A stretch of 13,979 nucleotides of DNA from an uncultured bacterium (GTDB taxonomy: Bacteria; Bacteroidota; Bacteroidia; Chitinophagales; CAIOSU01), in assembly GCA_903861055.1 (NCBI GenBank), contig CAIOSU010000118.1:1-13979 (forward strand), in the 5' to 3' direction. Both the position numbers and the translations under genes were made by a program. The notes beneath the pieces were generated by a model, which was not told the DNA's origin, made no database searches, and saw only the letters and a list, made by a program, of their open reading frames with translations. Positions 6,256-12,570 of the stretch are shown here, in pieces. Position 1 is the first letter of the stretch, and each line of letters opens with the position of its first letter.

Positions 6256-7542
6256 TTAAGGTTCCAGCTTGCCGTTGCGATAGTATTGCTCGCTGGTTAT
6301 TTTGCCCTTCCTATCCCACTTCGTCGATTTGCCGTCCTCTAGGCCGTTGGTAAAGAAACGCTCAAACTCTTTTACGCCATTGTCATACCAACCAGTAAAT
6401 TTGCCGTTTTCTTTGCCCAATATAAAGTTACCTTCGGTGCCCTTTTGTCCATTTTCGTACCAAGTATAGGAGGTGCCGTTTGCTTTGCCGTTGATGTAAT
6501 TGCGGGTCCACATTTTTTGGCCATTGCGGTACCATTGTGTAATTACACCTTGCTCTTTACCATCAATATAATTGCCTTCCAAGCTCTTCGTTCCATCTTC
6601 AAACCATTCAATCCATAGCCCCTCTTTTACACCATTTTTAAAGTAAACCTCCGATACTAGTTTGCCGCTGCTATACCAAAACGGCCATTTGCCCTCTCTT
6701 TGGCCTTCTTTATATTTACCCTCGGCACGTTTTTGCCCGTTGCTGTACCAATAAGTCCAGAAACCTTCTTTTTCGCCCCTTTCATACGTTCCCTCCGATT
6801 CTTTCACCCCGTTTCGGTTAAAAAATACCCAGTTGCCCTCTTTCTTGTCGTTTTGGTGGCTACCTTCTTGCATGAGTTGCCCATTGCCATACCAGCGCTT
6901 AAAAGCACCTTCGTATTTGCCTTTGTCATGGAACGCCTCCGTTGATACCTCCCCAGTCTCGAACCAAGTAACCGATTTGCCCTGCAAAGCACCTTTTATG
7001 TAGTACGATTCCGAGCCCTTGGCTCCGTCTTCAAACCAAAAGGTCGAGGTGCTGTCCTTTAAGCCATGATAGTAAAATTCGCTAAACTGCAGCTGTCCGT
7101 TGTCGTACCACTGTAGTTCGGACCCATGCAAGGTGTCGTTTAGGTAATGGCTTTCGCGCTTCATTTGCCCGTTGGGATAGAATTCAGTTTCCGCTATCTT
7201 GTTCTTATTGTCGCCTTTGCCTACATAGGTGTAAATAAAAGCAGGCGTGCCGTTCGAAAACGCTTTAGCAATAACGTCGTAGGGGTTGCGGTCTTCTTGG
7301 CAGCTTGTATGGGTAAGCACCATAGCCAATATACTCAGTACGATCCATGTTTTACTAATGGATGCCACTAAGTATTTGTTGGCAAAAATTAATTTCCCAA
7401 TGTTCATCAATGGATGCACCATAAGATGATTTCGCTCCAATTTCCAATCCAAAAATATCAATACTATGCTGGCAAAAAAATTAATTGCAGCCAAGATTGT
7501 TTGAAAATACCAAAAAACCGACAAATTATACGGAAATGGCAT
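6256..7542 (-). CDS. YwqK/MORN-type tandem repeat protein, probably exported or membrane-anchored
   Basis: The 428-residue protein consists mainly of 13 tandem repeats of about 24 residues (about 118-428), each with a WYxNGQ...EGxYxxGKxxG pattern. This is the MORN_2/YwqK repeat, annotated in databases as 'toxin-antitoxin system YwqK family antitoxin', although evidence for that role in long multi-repeat proteins is thin. Before the repeats lies a hydrophobic stretch ending in HTSC (Cys81), which resembles a lipoprotein signal peptide if translation begins at an internal ATG (7407, residue 46). The longer start at 7542 adds another hydrophobic segment (about 8-32). I list the longer form because a TATCTTTG box lies just upstream (7578-7585), giving a leader of roughly 30 nt. 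Role unknown; surface binding or scaffolding is a guess. Confidence 0.85.
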   Translation of the reverse strand: MPFPYNLSVFWYFQTILAAINFFASIVLIFLDWKLERNHLMVHPLMNIGKLIFANKYLVASISKTWIVLSILAMVLTHTSCQEDRNPYDVIAKAFSNGTPAFIYTYVGKGDNKNKIAETEFYPNGQMKRESHYLNDTLHGSELQWYDNGQLQFSEFYYHGLKDSTSTFWFEDGAKGSESYYIKGALQGKSVTWFETGEVSTEAFHDKGKYEGAFKRWYGNGQLMQEGSHQNDKKEGNWVFFNRNGVKESEGTYERGEKEGFWTYWYSNGQKRAEGKYKEGQREGKWPFWYSSGKLVSEVYFKNGVKEGLWIEWFEDGTKSLEGNYIDGKEQGVITQWYRNGQKMWTRNYINGKANGTSYTWYENGQKGTEGNFILGKENGKFTGWYDNGVKEFERFFTNGLEDGKSTKWDRKGKITSEQYYRNGKLEP

Positions 7543-7577
7543 CTGAAATGAACCGAATTGTTGAATAATAATTATGA

Positions 7578-7585
7578 CAAAGATA
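7578..7585 (-). promoter_or_regulatory. Bacteroidota -7 box (TATCTTTG) for the YwqK/MORN repeat gene
   Basis: On the minus strand TATCTTTG is an exact TAnnTTTG match. It ends 35 nt before the ATG at 7542 and 170 nt before the internal ATG at 7407, so it favours the longer start. No clear TTG is seen at the -33 position. Confidence 0.5.
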
Positions 7586-7690
7586 GTTTAGGGTTAAGGT
7601 AATGTTTCCTAAATAGCGGCTTTAAGGTTAGCTTTGTAACTTAGAAAGATGATGCCCTGTACTTATTTATAACCTGAAATACACTGTATT

Positions 7691-8740
7691 ATGTCTGTGG
7701 ATGTTGCCTTATTGAAAGAAATATGTGAAGTGCCCGGAGCGCCGGGTTTTGAACAACCCATACGCAAGGTTGTACTGCGCGAGCTGGCAAACCTACCAGT
7801 GGAGGTATCGGTTGATAATATGGGCAATGTTATTGCCTTTAAAAAAGGCCGAAGCAATAAAAAAGTAATGGTTGCTGCGCACATGGACGAAATTGGCTTT
7901 ATGGTTAGCTATATCGACGATGAAGGTTTTGTGCGTTTTAATACTTTGGGTGGTTTCGACCCGAAAACGCTTACTGCACAGCGCGTGATTATTCATGGCA
8001 AAAAACCGGTTATCGGCGTTATGGGTTCTAAGCCCATCCACGTTATGAGTCCTGAGGAGCGCACTAAAATGCCAAAAACGACTGACTATTTTATCGATTT
8101 GGGTATGCCAAAAGCGGAAGTAGAGAAATACATTACTATTGGCGACCCCATTACCCGCGATCGCGAGTTGATTGAAATGGGCGATTGCGTAAACTGCAAA
8201 AGTATTGACAACCGCGTGTCGGTATATATCCTTATTGAGACATTGAAAGAACTTGCCGAAACCCCTTACGATGTATATGGCGTTTTTACAGTACAAGAGG
8301 AAGTAGGCCTGCGAGGTGCTTTAGTGGCTTCTCACCACATAAGCCCCGATTTCGGCTTTGGCTTGGATACTACTATTGCTTACGACGTGCCGGGTGCTCG
8401 CCCCGAAGAGAAAATTACCGAGCTGGGCAAAGGGGTAGCTATTAAATTGATGGATACTTCATCAATTGCCGACTATCGTATGGTGCGCTTTATGAAAGAA
8501 GTAGCAGGCAACCACAAAATAAAATGGCAGCCCGAAGTGCTTACCGGAGGCGGAACCGATACTGCTGGAATGCAACACATGAGCAAACAAGGGGTAATAG
8601 CCGGTGCGGTTTCGATACCGACCCGCCACATTCACCAAGTAATTGAAATGGCGCACAAAGAAGACATTCGTGCCAGTATCAATTTGCTTAAAAACTGCCT
8701 GCAAGATTTGGATAAATTCGATTGGAGCTTTAAGGATTAA
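7691..8740 (+). CDS. M42 family metallopeptidase (glutamyl/deblocking aminopeptidase, TET-type)
   Basis: The 349-residue protein carries every expected residue of the M42 di-metal aminopeptidases: His64 and Asp66 in AAHMDEIGF, bridging Asp173 in IDNRV, catalytic Glu203 and metal ligand Glu204 in VQEEVGLRGA, Asp226 in GLDTT and His313 in PTRHIHQ. The GGGTDTAGM segment at 287-294 is also typical. Relatives (PepA, FrvX, TET) form self-compartmentalising dodecamers in the cytoplasm and trim peptides from the N-terminus. Length is normal for the family. The gene is divergent from the repeat protein gene, with a 148-bp gap. It ends in a clear intrinsic terminator at 8767-8807, so the lipoprotein gene after it is probably transcribed separately. 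Confidence 0.95.
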   Translation: MSVDVALLKEICEVPGAPGFEQPIRKVVLRELANLPVEVSVDNMGNVIAFKKGRSNKKVMVAAHMDEIGFMVSYIDDEGFVRFNTLGGFDPKTLTAQRVIIHGKKPVIGVMGSKPIHVMSPEERTKMPKTTDYFIDLGMPKAEVEKYITIGDPITRDRELIEMGDCVNCKSIDNRVSVYILIETLKELAETPYDVYGVFTVQEEVGLRGALVASHHISPDFGFGLDTTIAYDVPGARPEEKITELGKGVAIKLMDTSSIADYRMVRFMKEVAGNHKIKWQPEVLTGGGTDTAGMQHMSKQGVIAGAVSIPTRHIHQVIEMAHKEDIRASINLLKNCLQDLDKFDWSFKD

Positions 8741-8766
8741 GCGTTTCCTTTTTTAACTTTTCTTCA

Positions 8767-8807
8767 CCTCTTTTTGAAGGCTATTTGTGCTTCAAGAGGC
8801 TTTTTTT
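8767..8807 (+). terminator. Intrinsic terminator after the M42 peptidase gene
   Basis: CCTCT (8767-8771) pairs with AGAGG (8795-8799), and TGAAG (8775-8779) pairs with CTTCA (8790-8794), with a 3-nt T bulge and a 10-nt loop. A C and seven T (8801-8807) follow. This is a typical Rho-independent structure starting 27 nt after the stop codon. Confidence 0.85.
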
Positions 8808-8826
8808 CTAAACCCAAATACTAACT

Positions 8827-9141
8827 ATGAAAAATTACTTTGCAACCATTGTGCTTTTGTTAGCACTAATGTTCAGTTTCCAATCATGCTATGTTAATCG
8901 CACTACTATTGGAGATGGCCCAGTTGGTAAAAGCGGGGATAAAGTACAATACAGTAAAACAAAGCAAGTATATCTGTTTTGGGGTGGTATTGCTGTGGGC
9001 CAAGGCCAACCAGCTACACCAACTGCTCCGCATTATCAAGTTAAAACCAGTTTTAACTTTTGGGATGGTGTAATAAGTGCGCTTACTGGCGGTATAGTTA
9101 GTACCCGCTCGGTAAAAATTTATACTAAAAATGATAAGTAG
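8827..9141 (+). CDS. Small Bor-like lipoprotein
   Basis: This 104-residue protein begins with a lipoprotein signal peptide: a Lys near the start, a hydrophobic stretch, then FQSC with the modified cysteine at position 21. The mature part has CYVNRTTIGDGP, a KTKQVYLFWGGIAVGQ segment and a glycine-rich FWDGVISALTGGIVSTRSVKIY ending. The order (Cys, Thr-rich stretch, VG, then a hydrophobic FWGG segment) resembles Bor/Iss-type small lipoproteins, which in enterobacteria affect serum resistance; that likeness is modest and should not be read as function. It lies between the M42 terminator and a strong bidirectional terminator, so it is an independent small unit. The ATG at 8827 is fixed by the signal peptide. 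Confidence 0.8.
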   Translation: MKNYFATIVLLLALMFSFQSCYVNRTTIGDGPVGKSGDKVQYSKTKQVYLFWGGIAVGQGQPATPTAPHYQVKTSFNFWDGVISALTGGIVSTRSVKIYTKNDK

Positions 9142-9159
9142 TATATGCAAGTGCCGATA

Positions 9160-9203
9160 AAAACAAGAAAGCCGAACCATCACTGGTTCGGCTTTCTTGT
9201 TTT
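9160..9203. terminator. Perfect 20-bp bidirectional terminator hairpin
   Basis: Arms 9160-9179 and 9184-9203 are exact reverse complements over 20 bp with a 4-nt loop. The A-rich start and T-rich end (AAAACAAGAAAGCC... and ...GGCTTTCTTGTTTT) supply a U-run in either direction. It sits between the convergent Bor-like lipoprotein and SlyD-like genes and should terminate both. Confidence 0.92.
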
Positions 9204-9248
9204 ATAAAGGGCTAGTTACTATTTACTAATAAACTAGTCTACTTAAAC

Positions 9249-9755
9249 TTAGTGGTGGTGACCACCTTCACCGTGTACGTGTCCGTGTGCAAGTTCTTCT
9301 TCAGTAGCTTCGCGGATGCTTTCAACGCCACCTTTAAAGTGCAAATCGGCACCGGCAAGTGGGTGGTTAAAATCCATGGTTACGTTTTCGGCACCAACTT
9401 TTTCAATTTTGCCACGCAATGGGTTGCCTTGGTGGTCTTGCATGGTAAGGTAACGGCCAACCACTAACAAATCATCGGGTACTAAGCCGTCCACTTCAAA
9501 AATACTAAGCGGCAGCTCAATAATGGCTTCCTCTTGTACCGGGCCATAGGCATTGTCGCTTTCAATAGTAAATTCAAACGATTTGCCTGCGGTTAGGCCA
9601 TGAAGGTTTTCTTCAAACTCTGGCAATAAACCACCAGCGCCAAACAAGAAAACAAAAGGAGCAGAGGAGTCAACTTTCTCGACCAAAGCACCTTCTGCGC
9701 TGCCGATTTTTAGGTCGTAAGTAATACTTACAACGGTGTTATTTTGGATTTCCAT
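9249..9755 (-). CDS. slyD: SlyD-like FKBP-type peptidyl-prolyl isomerase
   Basis: From the ATG at 9755 the protein has 168 residues. An FKBP core (1-72 and about 125-150) is split by an insert-in-flap chaperone domain (about 73-124), the SlyD arrangement. Signatures include FLFGAGGLLPEFEENLHGL (36-54), NAYGP (68-72) and MDFNHPLAG (127-135). The C-terminus is a histidine-rich tail, AHGHVHGEGGHHH, expected to bind nickel or other divalent metals as in E. coli SlyD. The enzyme catalyses cis-trans isomerisation of prolyl bonds and acts as a cytoplasmic folding helper. An in-frame TTG at 9803 is rejected as start because the promoter box (9801-9808) overlaps it. No hydrogenase genes are nearby, so a role in nickel delivery is not supported. 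Confidence 0.92.
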   Translation of the reverse strand: MEIQNNTVVSITYDLKIGSAEGALVEKVDSSAPFVFLFGAGGLLPEFEENLHGLTAGKSFEFTIESDNAYGPVQEEAIIELPLSIFEVDGLVPDDLLVVGRYLTMQDHQGNPLRGKIEKVGAENVTMDFNHPLAGADLHFKGGVESIREATEEELAHGHVHGEGGHHH

Positions 9756-9800
9756 AATCAATTTTTGTACGGTCAAAGGCCGTTTTTTATACAATGGCAG

Positions 9801-9808
9801 CAAAGGTA
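9801..9808 (-). promoter_or_regulatory. Bacteroidota promoter (TACCTTTG) for the SlyD-like gene
   Basis: TACCTTTG on the minus strand matches TAnnTTTG. A TTTG at 9831-9834 lies 22 nt upstream as a possible -33 element, just past the channel gene stop codon. The box ends 45 nt before the ATG at 9755 and rules out the longer TTG start. Confidence 0.65.
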
Positions 9809-9835
9809 ACTAATTATTGCGGGGCTTCCACAAAC

Positions 9836-10750
9836 CTATTCAACCATTTCATAGTCGTGTATTTTGTTTAGCGATAGGTGGGTATTGCCATCGGCATCAG
9901 ATTCGTATACGCGCAAAAACCTCGCTCCGTGTACTATCTCGTTGTACTTATAGCTATAGCGCACTTGCACCGTTTGGCCAAAGGAATCGTCGTAACCTTT
10001 AATGCGCACTAGCAATTCTGCATCAAGGTCTTTAAGAGATTGCTTGGTGCAGTTGTATAAAGGGCTATCTTCGGATATGAGATGCACTAGGGTCCAGTTG
10101 AGTGGAAAAAACTGTATAAATTTGGTTTCTAACTTTAGGTTGTAGTATCGGCGGTGCCCATTTTCTTTATCTAGTACCATGAGCAGCACGTGCGCCTCTA
10201 CTTCCATCATAATGTTGCTTCGCACATTTACTAGCCTAAACTGGAGGCTTTTGCCTCCTTGGTAAGGAGCGATTAGCGCATTGTTACTAAACAGAAACTT
10301 AGCATTAGGTTTACTAAACCTCCCGTATAGCAAGCCAGTAACCAAGGCAAAACCAGTAAGGCCAGCAAAGGCCTCAAAGGCAGCAAGCATATTGGCGCCA
10401 GCACCAATGGGCGCTATAGCGCCATAGCCAACAGTGGTAATAGTTTGGCTGCTAAAATAAAATGCCGACCAGAAGTGGCCCGCTTCGGGGTTAATGCCAC
10501 TAAGCTGTTCAATGCCTACCGCTAAATAGGCGCAAGCGAACAAGCAATTAGTAACTAAGTAAAGCAGCAGCACTAAGCCCAAAAATGCTGGCCATGATAA
10601 ACCGATAAGCCACTGATACATATTGCGCGCCTGCCATAGTCCACCAGTGCGTTTTAGATTAAAGCTGCCATCTTTATTTATCAACCTCTTACTCTCGTCT
10701 AGGTACTTTTCACCTAGGCCTGCATCGTGTGTGGGTCTAATAATTGCCAT
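9836..10750 (-). CDS. KirBac-type inward rectifier potassium channel
   Basis: The 304-residue protein (ATG at 10750) has the layout of prokaryotic Kir channels: an N-terminal slide-helix region, first membrane helix (about 53-80), a pore loop with the potassium selectivity filter TTVGYG (105-110), a second membrane helix (about 119-143) and a C-terminal cytoplasmic beta-sandwich domain (about 150-300). RFSKP at 144-148, at the end of the inner helix, is the conserved join found in KirBac proteins. It should conduct potassium across the inner membrane as a tetramer. Length is usual for the family. An in-frame TTG at 10771 is a less likely start. The gene is divergent from the small lipoprotein gene and followed by the SlyD-like gene, which has its own promoter. 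Confidence 0.95.
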   Translation of the reverse strand: MAIIRPTHDAGLGEKYLDESKRLINKDGSFNLKRTGGLWQARNMYQWLIGLSWPAFLGLVLLLYLVTNCLFACAYLAVGIEQLSGINPEAGHFWSAFYFSSQTITTVGYGAIAPIGAGANMLAAFEAFAGLTGFALVTGLLYGRFSKPNAKFLFSNNALIAPYQGGKSLQFRLVNVRSNIMMEVEAHVLLMVLDKENGHRRYYNLKLETKFIQFFPLNWTLVHLISEDSPLYNCTKQSLKDLDAELLVRIKGYDDSFGQTVQVRYSYKYNEIVHGARFLRVYESDADGNTHLSLNKIHDYEMVE

Positions 10751-10845
10751 ATTCAAAATTAATAAGGTCAATTATAATCAAATTATCGATAAGGCACTAT
10801 ATGCCAGTCGCCACCGTTAATTTGGAAAGCAGGAACAGAAACCTT

Positions 10846-10853
10846 TATCTTTA
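10846..10853 (+). promoter_or_regulatory. Bacteroidota promoter (-7 TATCTTTA) for the small lipoprotein
   Basis: TATCTTTA differs from TAnnTTTG at the last base; a TTTG at 10821-10824 lies 21 nt upstream. The box overlaps the ATG at 10853 and lies 5 nt before the ATG at 10859, so the second ATG is the likely start and the mRNA may be leaderless. Confidence 0.5.
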
Positions 10854-10858
10854 TGACT

Positions 10859-11041
10859 ATGAAACGTAAAATTCTTTTTCTATTTCTGGCAGCTTTTCTT
10901 ACGCTAGGCTCTTGCCAAAAAAGCACTTGCCCTACTTACGACACTGGCGGCGACGGTGGTACCAAAGGTGGTAGTACATCAAAAACCAAATCGGGCGTGT
11001 ATCCTAAAAAGATGCAAAAGCAGATGGAGAAGCAGAAGTAG
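10859..11041 (+). CDS. Small lipoprotein with basic C-terminus (60 residues)
   Basis: The protein starts with a classic lipoprotein signal: MKRK, a Leu/Phe-rich stretch and LGSC with the acylated cysteine at position 19. The mature part is only about 42 residues: CQKSTCPTYDTGG, a Gly/Thr/Ser-rich linker, then a lysine-rich tail with SGVYPKKMQKQMEKQK. I recall similar tiny lipoproteins with a YPKKM-like tail in other Bacteroidota, but know no function. The ATG at 10859 is chosen over 10853 because the promoter box overlaps the earlier codon and the shorter form gives a better signal peptide. The TAG stop forms the first bases of a 7-bp-period repeat. It is divergent from the Kir channel gene. 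Confidence 0.8.
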   Translation: MKRKILFLFLAAFLTLGSCQKSTCPTYDTGGDGGTKGGSTSKTKSGVYPKKMQKQMEKQK

Positions 11042-11073
11042 TCGATGGTCCATGGTCTATAGTCCATGGATGG
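11039..11073. repeat. 7-bp-period repeat (TGGTCYA type) starting at a stop codon
   Basis: The tract reads in exact 7-bp register: TAGTCGA, TGGTCCA, TGGTCTA, TAGTCCA, TGGATGG. Positions 11050-11069 form a near-perfect palindrome (CCATGG, T, CTATAG, T, CCATGG) with one symmetric mismatch. The first three bases are the stop codon of the lipoprotein gene. It belongs to the same vocabulary as the tract at 6220-6248. Confidence 0.8.
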
Positions 11074-11084
11074 AATTCGATTGC

Positions 11085-11135
11085 AAATATTCCCCAACGG
11101 GGATATATACTTATAGCATAGGGCAGCGCCCCATG
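11085..11135. repeat. Two-hairpin REP-like element
   Basis: The first hairpin has CCCC (11092-11095), an AAC loop and GGGG (11099-11102), extended by A/T pairs on both sides with one bulge. A 10-nt linker with TATACTTATAG follows. The second hairpin has GGGC (11121-11124), an AGC loop and GCCC (11128-11131), flanked by CAT and ATG arms across one mismatch. I recall twin-hairpin intergenic elements with a TTTATAG-like linker in Bacteroidota genomes, but cannot confirm copy number here. It lies between the convergent lipoprotein and gcvT genes and may also end transcription. Confidence 0.65.
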
Positions 11136-11157
11136 TAAATACCATATTTACAACAAC

Positions 11158-12237
11158 CTATACAAACGGCAATTTCACCACTTGAGCTTTCAATTGGCGG
11201 CCGCGTATGTCGACAATGATTTCACTGCCTGGTTTTGATAGTTCGGTAGGCACATAAGCCATACCAATAGCCTTGCCCAACGATGGGGATTGTGTGCCAG
11301 AAGTAACCTTACCAATTACATCGCCGGCTTGGTTTACTACTGGGTAGTCGTGGCGCGGTATGCCTTTCTCAATCATCTCAAAGCCAACTAGTTTGCGTTT
11401 TACGCCTTCTGCTTTCAGGTTGGCTATAGCTTCTTTGTCGTTAAATTCCCCTTTATCTAATTTGGTTATCCAGCCAAGGCCAGCCTCAAGAGGGTTGGTG
11501 GTATCGTCAATATCATTGCCGTATAAGCAAAAGCCTTTTTCCAAGCGCAATGTATCGCGGGCGCCTAGGCCAATAGGCTGAATGTTGAATTCGGCACCAG
11601 CTGCAAATACGGCATCCCATACGTGCTTAACATCAGCATTGGGCACATACAACTCAAAACCTCCTGAGCCAGTGTAGCCCGTATTGCTTATGATTACGTT
11701 TTCAACTCCAGCTAATGCATCAATGGTAAAGCTGTAGTAAGGTATTGAGGCTAAATCAACGGCAGTTAGCTTTTGTAAGGTAGCTAACGCATGAGGGCCT
11801 TGCACGGCCAATAGGCTGGTATCGTCGCTTATGTTGGTCATGGTTACACCAAACGTGTTGTGTTGGCTTATCCAGTTCCAGTCTTTTTCCATGTTGCTGG
11901 CATTTACCACCAACAAGTACTTTTCATCGTTAATTTTATAAACCAATAAATCGTCCACTATGCCGCCTTGTTTATTGGGTAGGCAGCTGTATTGCGCCTT
12001 GCCAGGGGTAAGTTTACTTGCATCGTTGGTGGTTACTTGCTGTATTAAGGTAAGGGCACTAGGTCCTTCTAAAATAAACTCGCCCATGTGCGACACGTCA
12101 AACACACCCACACTGTTTCGCACGGCAGCATGCTCTTGGTTTATGCCAGCGTATAATACAGGCATGTTGTAGCCGGCAAATTCTACCATTTTGGCACCAA
12201 GGCCAATGTGCAAGTCGGTAAGGGCGGTTGTTTTCAT
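11158..12237 (-). CDS. gcvT: Glycine cleavage system aminomethyltransferase (T protein)
   Basis: The 359-residue protein is GcvT, which transfers the methylene group from the aminomethyl-lipoyl H protein to tetrahydrofolate, releasing ammonia. Visible signatures are AKMVEFAGYNMPVLY (15-29), FDVSHMGEF (46-54), the folate-site GGIVDDLLVYK (91-101) with the catalytic-region Asp, TGYTGSGGFELYV, LGARDTLRLEKGFCLYG and the C-terminal IGKVTSGTQSPSLG. Length is normal for the family. The ATG at 12237 is chosen over an in-frame TTG at 12267, which overlaps the promoter box. No gcvH or gcvP is in the window, so the glycine cleavage genes are scattered here, as is common in this phylum. The cytoplasmic role is certain from homology. 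Confidence 0.97.
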   Translation of the reverse strand: MKTTALTDLHIGLGAKMVEFAGYNMPVLYAGINQEHAAVRNSVGVFDVSHMGEFILEGPSALTLIQQVTTNDASKLTPGKAQYSCLPNKQGGIVDDLLVYKINDEKYLLVVNASNMEKDWNWISQHNTFGVTMTNISDDTSLLAVQGPHALATLQKLTAVDLASIPYYSFTIDALAGVENVIISNTGYTGSGGFELYVPNADVKHVWDAVFAAGAEFNIQPIGLGARDTLRLEKGFCLYGNDIDDTTNPLEAGLGWITKLDKGEFNDKEAIANLKAEGVKRKLVGFEMIEKGIPRHDYPVVNQAGDVIGKVTSGTQSPSLGKAIGMAYVPTELSKPGSEIIVDIRGRQLKAQVVKLPFV

Positions 12238-12264
12238 AGTGTGCGTAGCGCTTGTGCTTGGCCG

Positions 12265-12272
12265 CAAAAGTA
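12265..12272 (-). promoter_or_regulatory. Bacteroidota -7 box (TACTTTTG) for gcvT
   Basis: TACTTTTG on the minus strand matches TAnnTTTG exactly and ends 27 nt before the ATG at 12237. No clear TTG is seen at -33. I see no glycine riboswitch in the short leader. Confidence 0.6.
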
Positions 12273-12298
12273 ACGAATTTTATGGAGGGTTAAATATT

Positions 12299-12407
12299 TA
12301 GTTGACCGGTTAATTTGTTAATAGGTTGAAGGCTTATAAAGTTAATTATTTTAAGAATTCTGTATTGTAATAAGAATAAACTTATTAACGAGTCAACTAA
12401 TTAACCA
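12299..12407. repeat. Inverted pair of 8-bp-period degenerate repeats (NNGTTRAY type)
   Basis: The gap between gcvT and the LpxD-like gene (12238-12570, 333 bp) holds two divergent promoters and this repeat. The plus strand at 12299-12330 reads in 8-mers TAGTTGAC, CGGTTAAT, TTGTTAAT, AGGTTGAA. The minus strand from 12407 down to 12384 reads TGGTTAAT, TAGTTGAC, TCGTTAAT. The arms can pair in more than one register, for example nine bases at 12298-12306 with 12392-12400, or seven at 12308-12314 with 12400-12406. The 53-nt spacer is AT-rich. I see no gene in the gap. Confidence 0.75.
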
Positions 12408-12538
12408 ATATCAAAGCAAAGCAACCCAGAGACCCCAATTGCCGATATATTTATAATCCGTGCAACTGATTGGCGCAGATAGCCGTCAAACAATCGTTCA
12501 ATCTACCAACCGAACCATATACCTACAATTATTTTATG

Positions 12539-12546
12539 TACTTTCG
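12539..12546 (+). promoter_or_regulatory. Probable -7 box (TACTTTCG) for the LpxD-like gene
   Basis: TACTTTCG has one mismatch to TAnnTTTG. It ends 24 nt before the ATG at 12571 and lies downstream of an in-frame GTG at 12460, so it argues for the shorter protein. A second similar sequence, TATATTTA, lies near 12446. Confidence 0.45.
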
Positions 12547-12570
12547 CAACCAGATTTTTATCCCGCGTGC

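Noticed and set aside
7793..8296. 167-codon minus-strand open frame across the M42 gene
   Set aside because: It lies opposite conserved M42 motifs and looks like a complement artefact (Asn/His/Phe-rich, no domain).
9211..9242. Possible further 7-bp-period tract (TAGTTAC, TATTTAC) with a 6-bp stem
   Set aside because: Only two units keep register and the stem is short; AT-rich sequence gives this by chance.
10754..10761. TAATTTTG on the minus strand just before the Kir channel ATG
   Set aside because: It fits TAnnTTTG, but only 3 nt separate it from the ATG, so the transcript would probably start inside the start codon; probably chance in AT-rich sequence.
12460..12570. 37-residue N-terminal extension of the LpxD-like protein from a GTG
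   Set aside because: The extension is not LpxD-like, and a probable -7 box (12539-12546) lies inside it.
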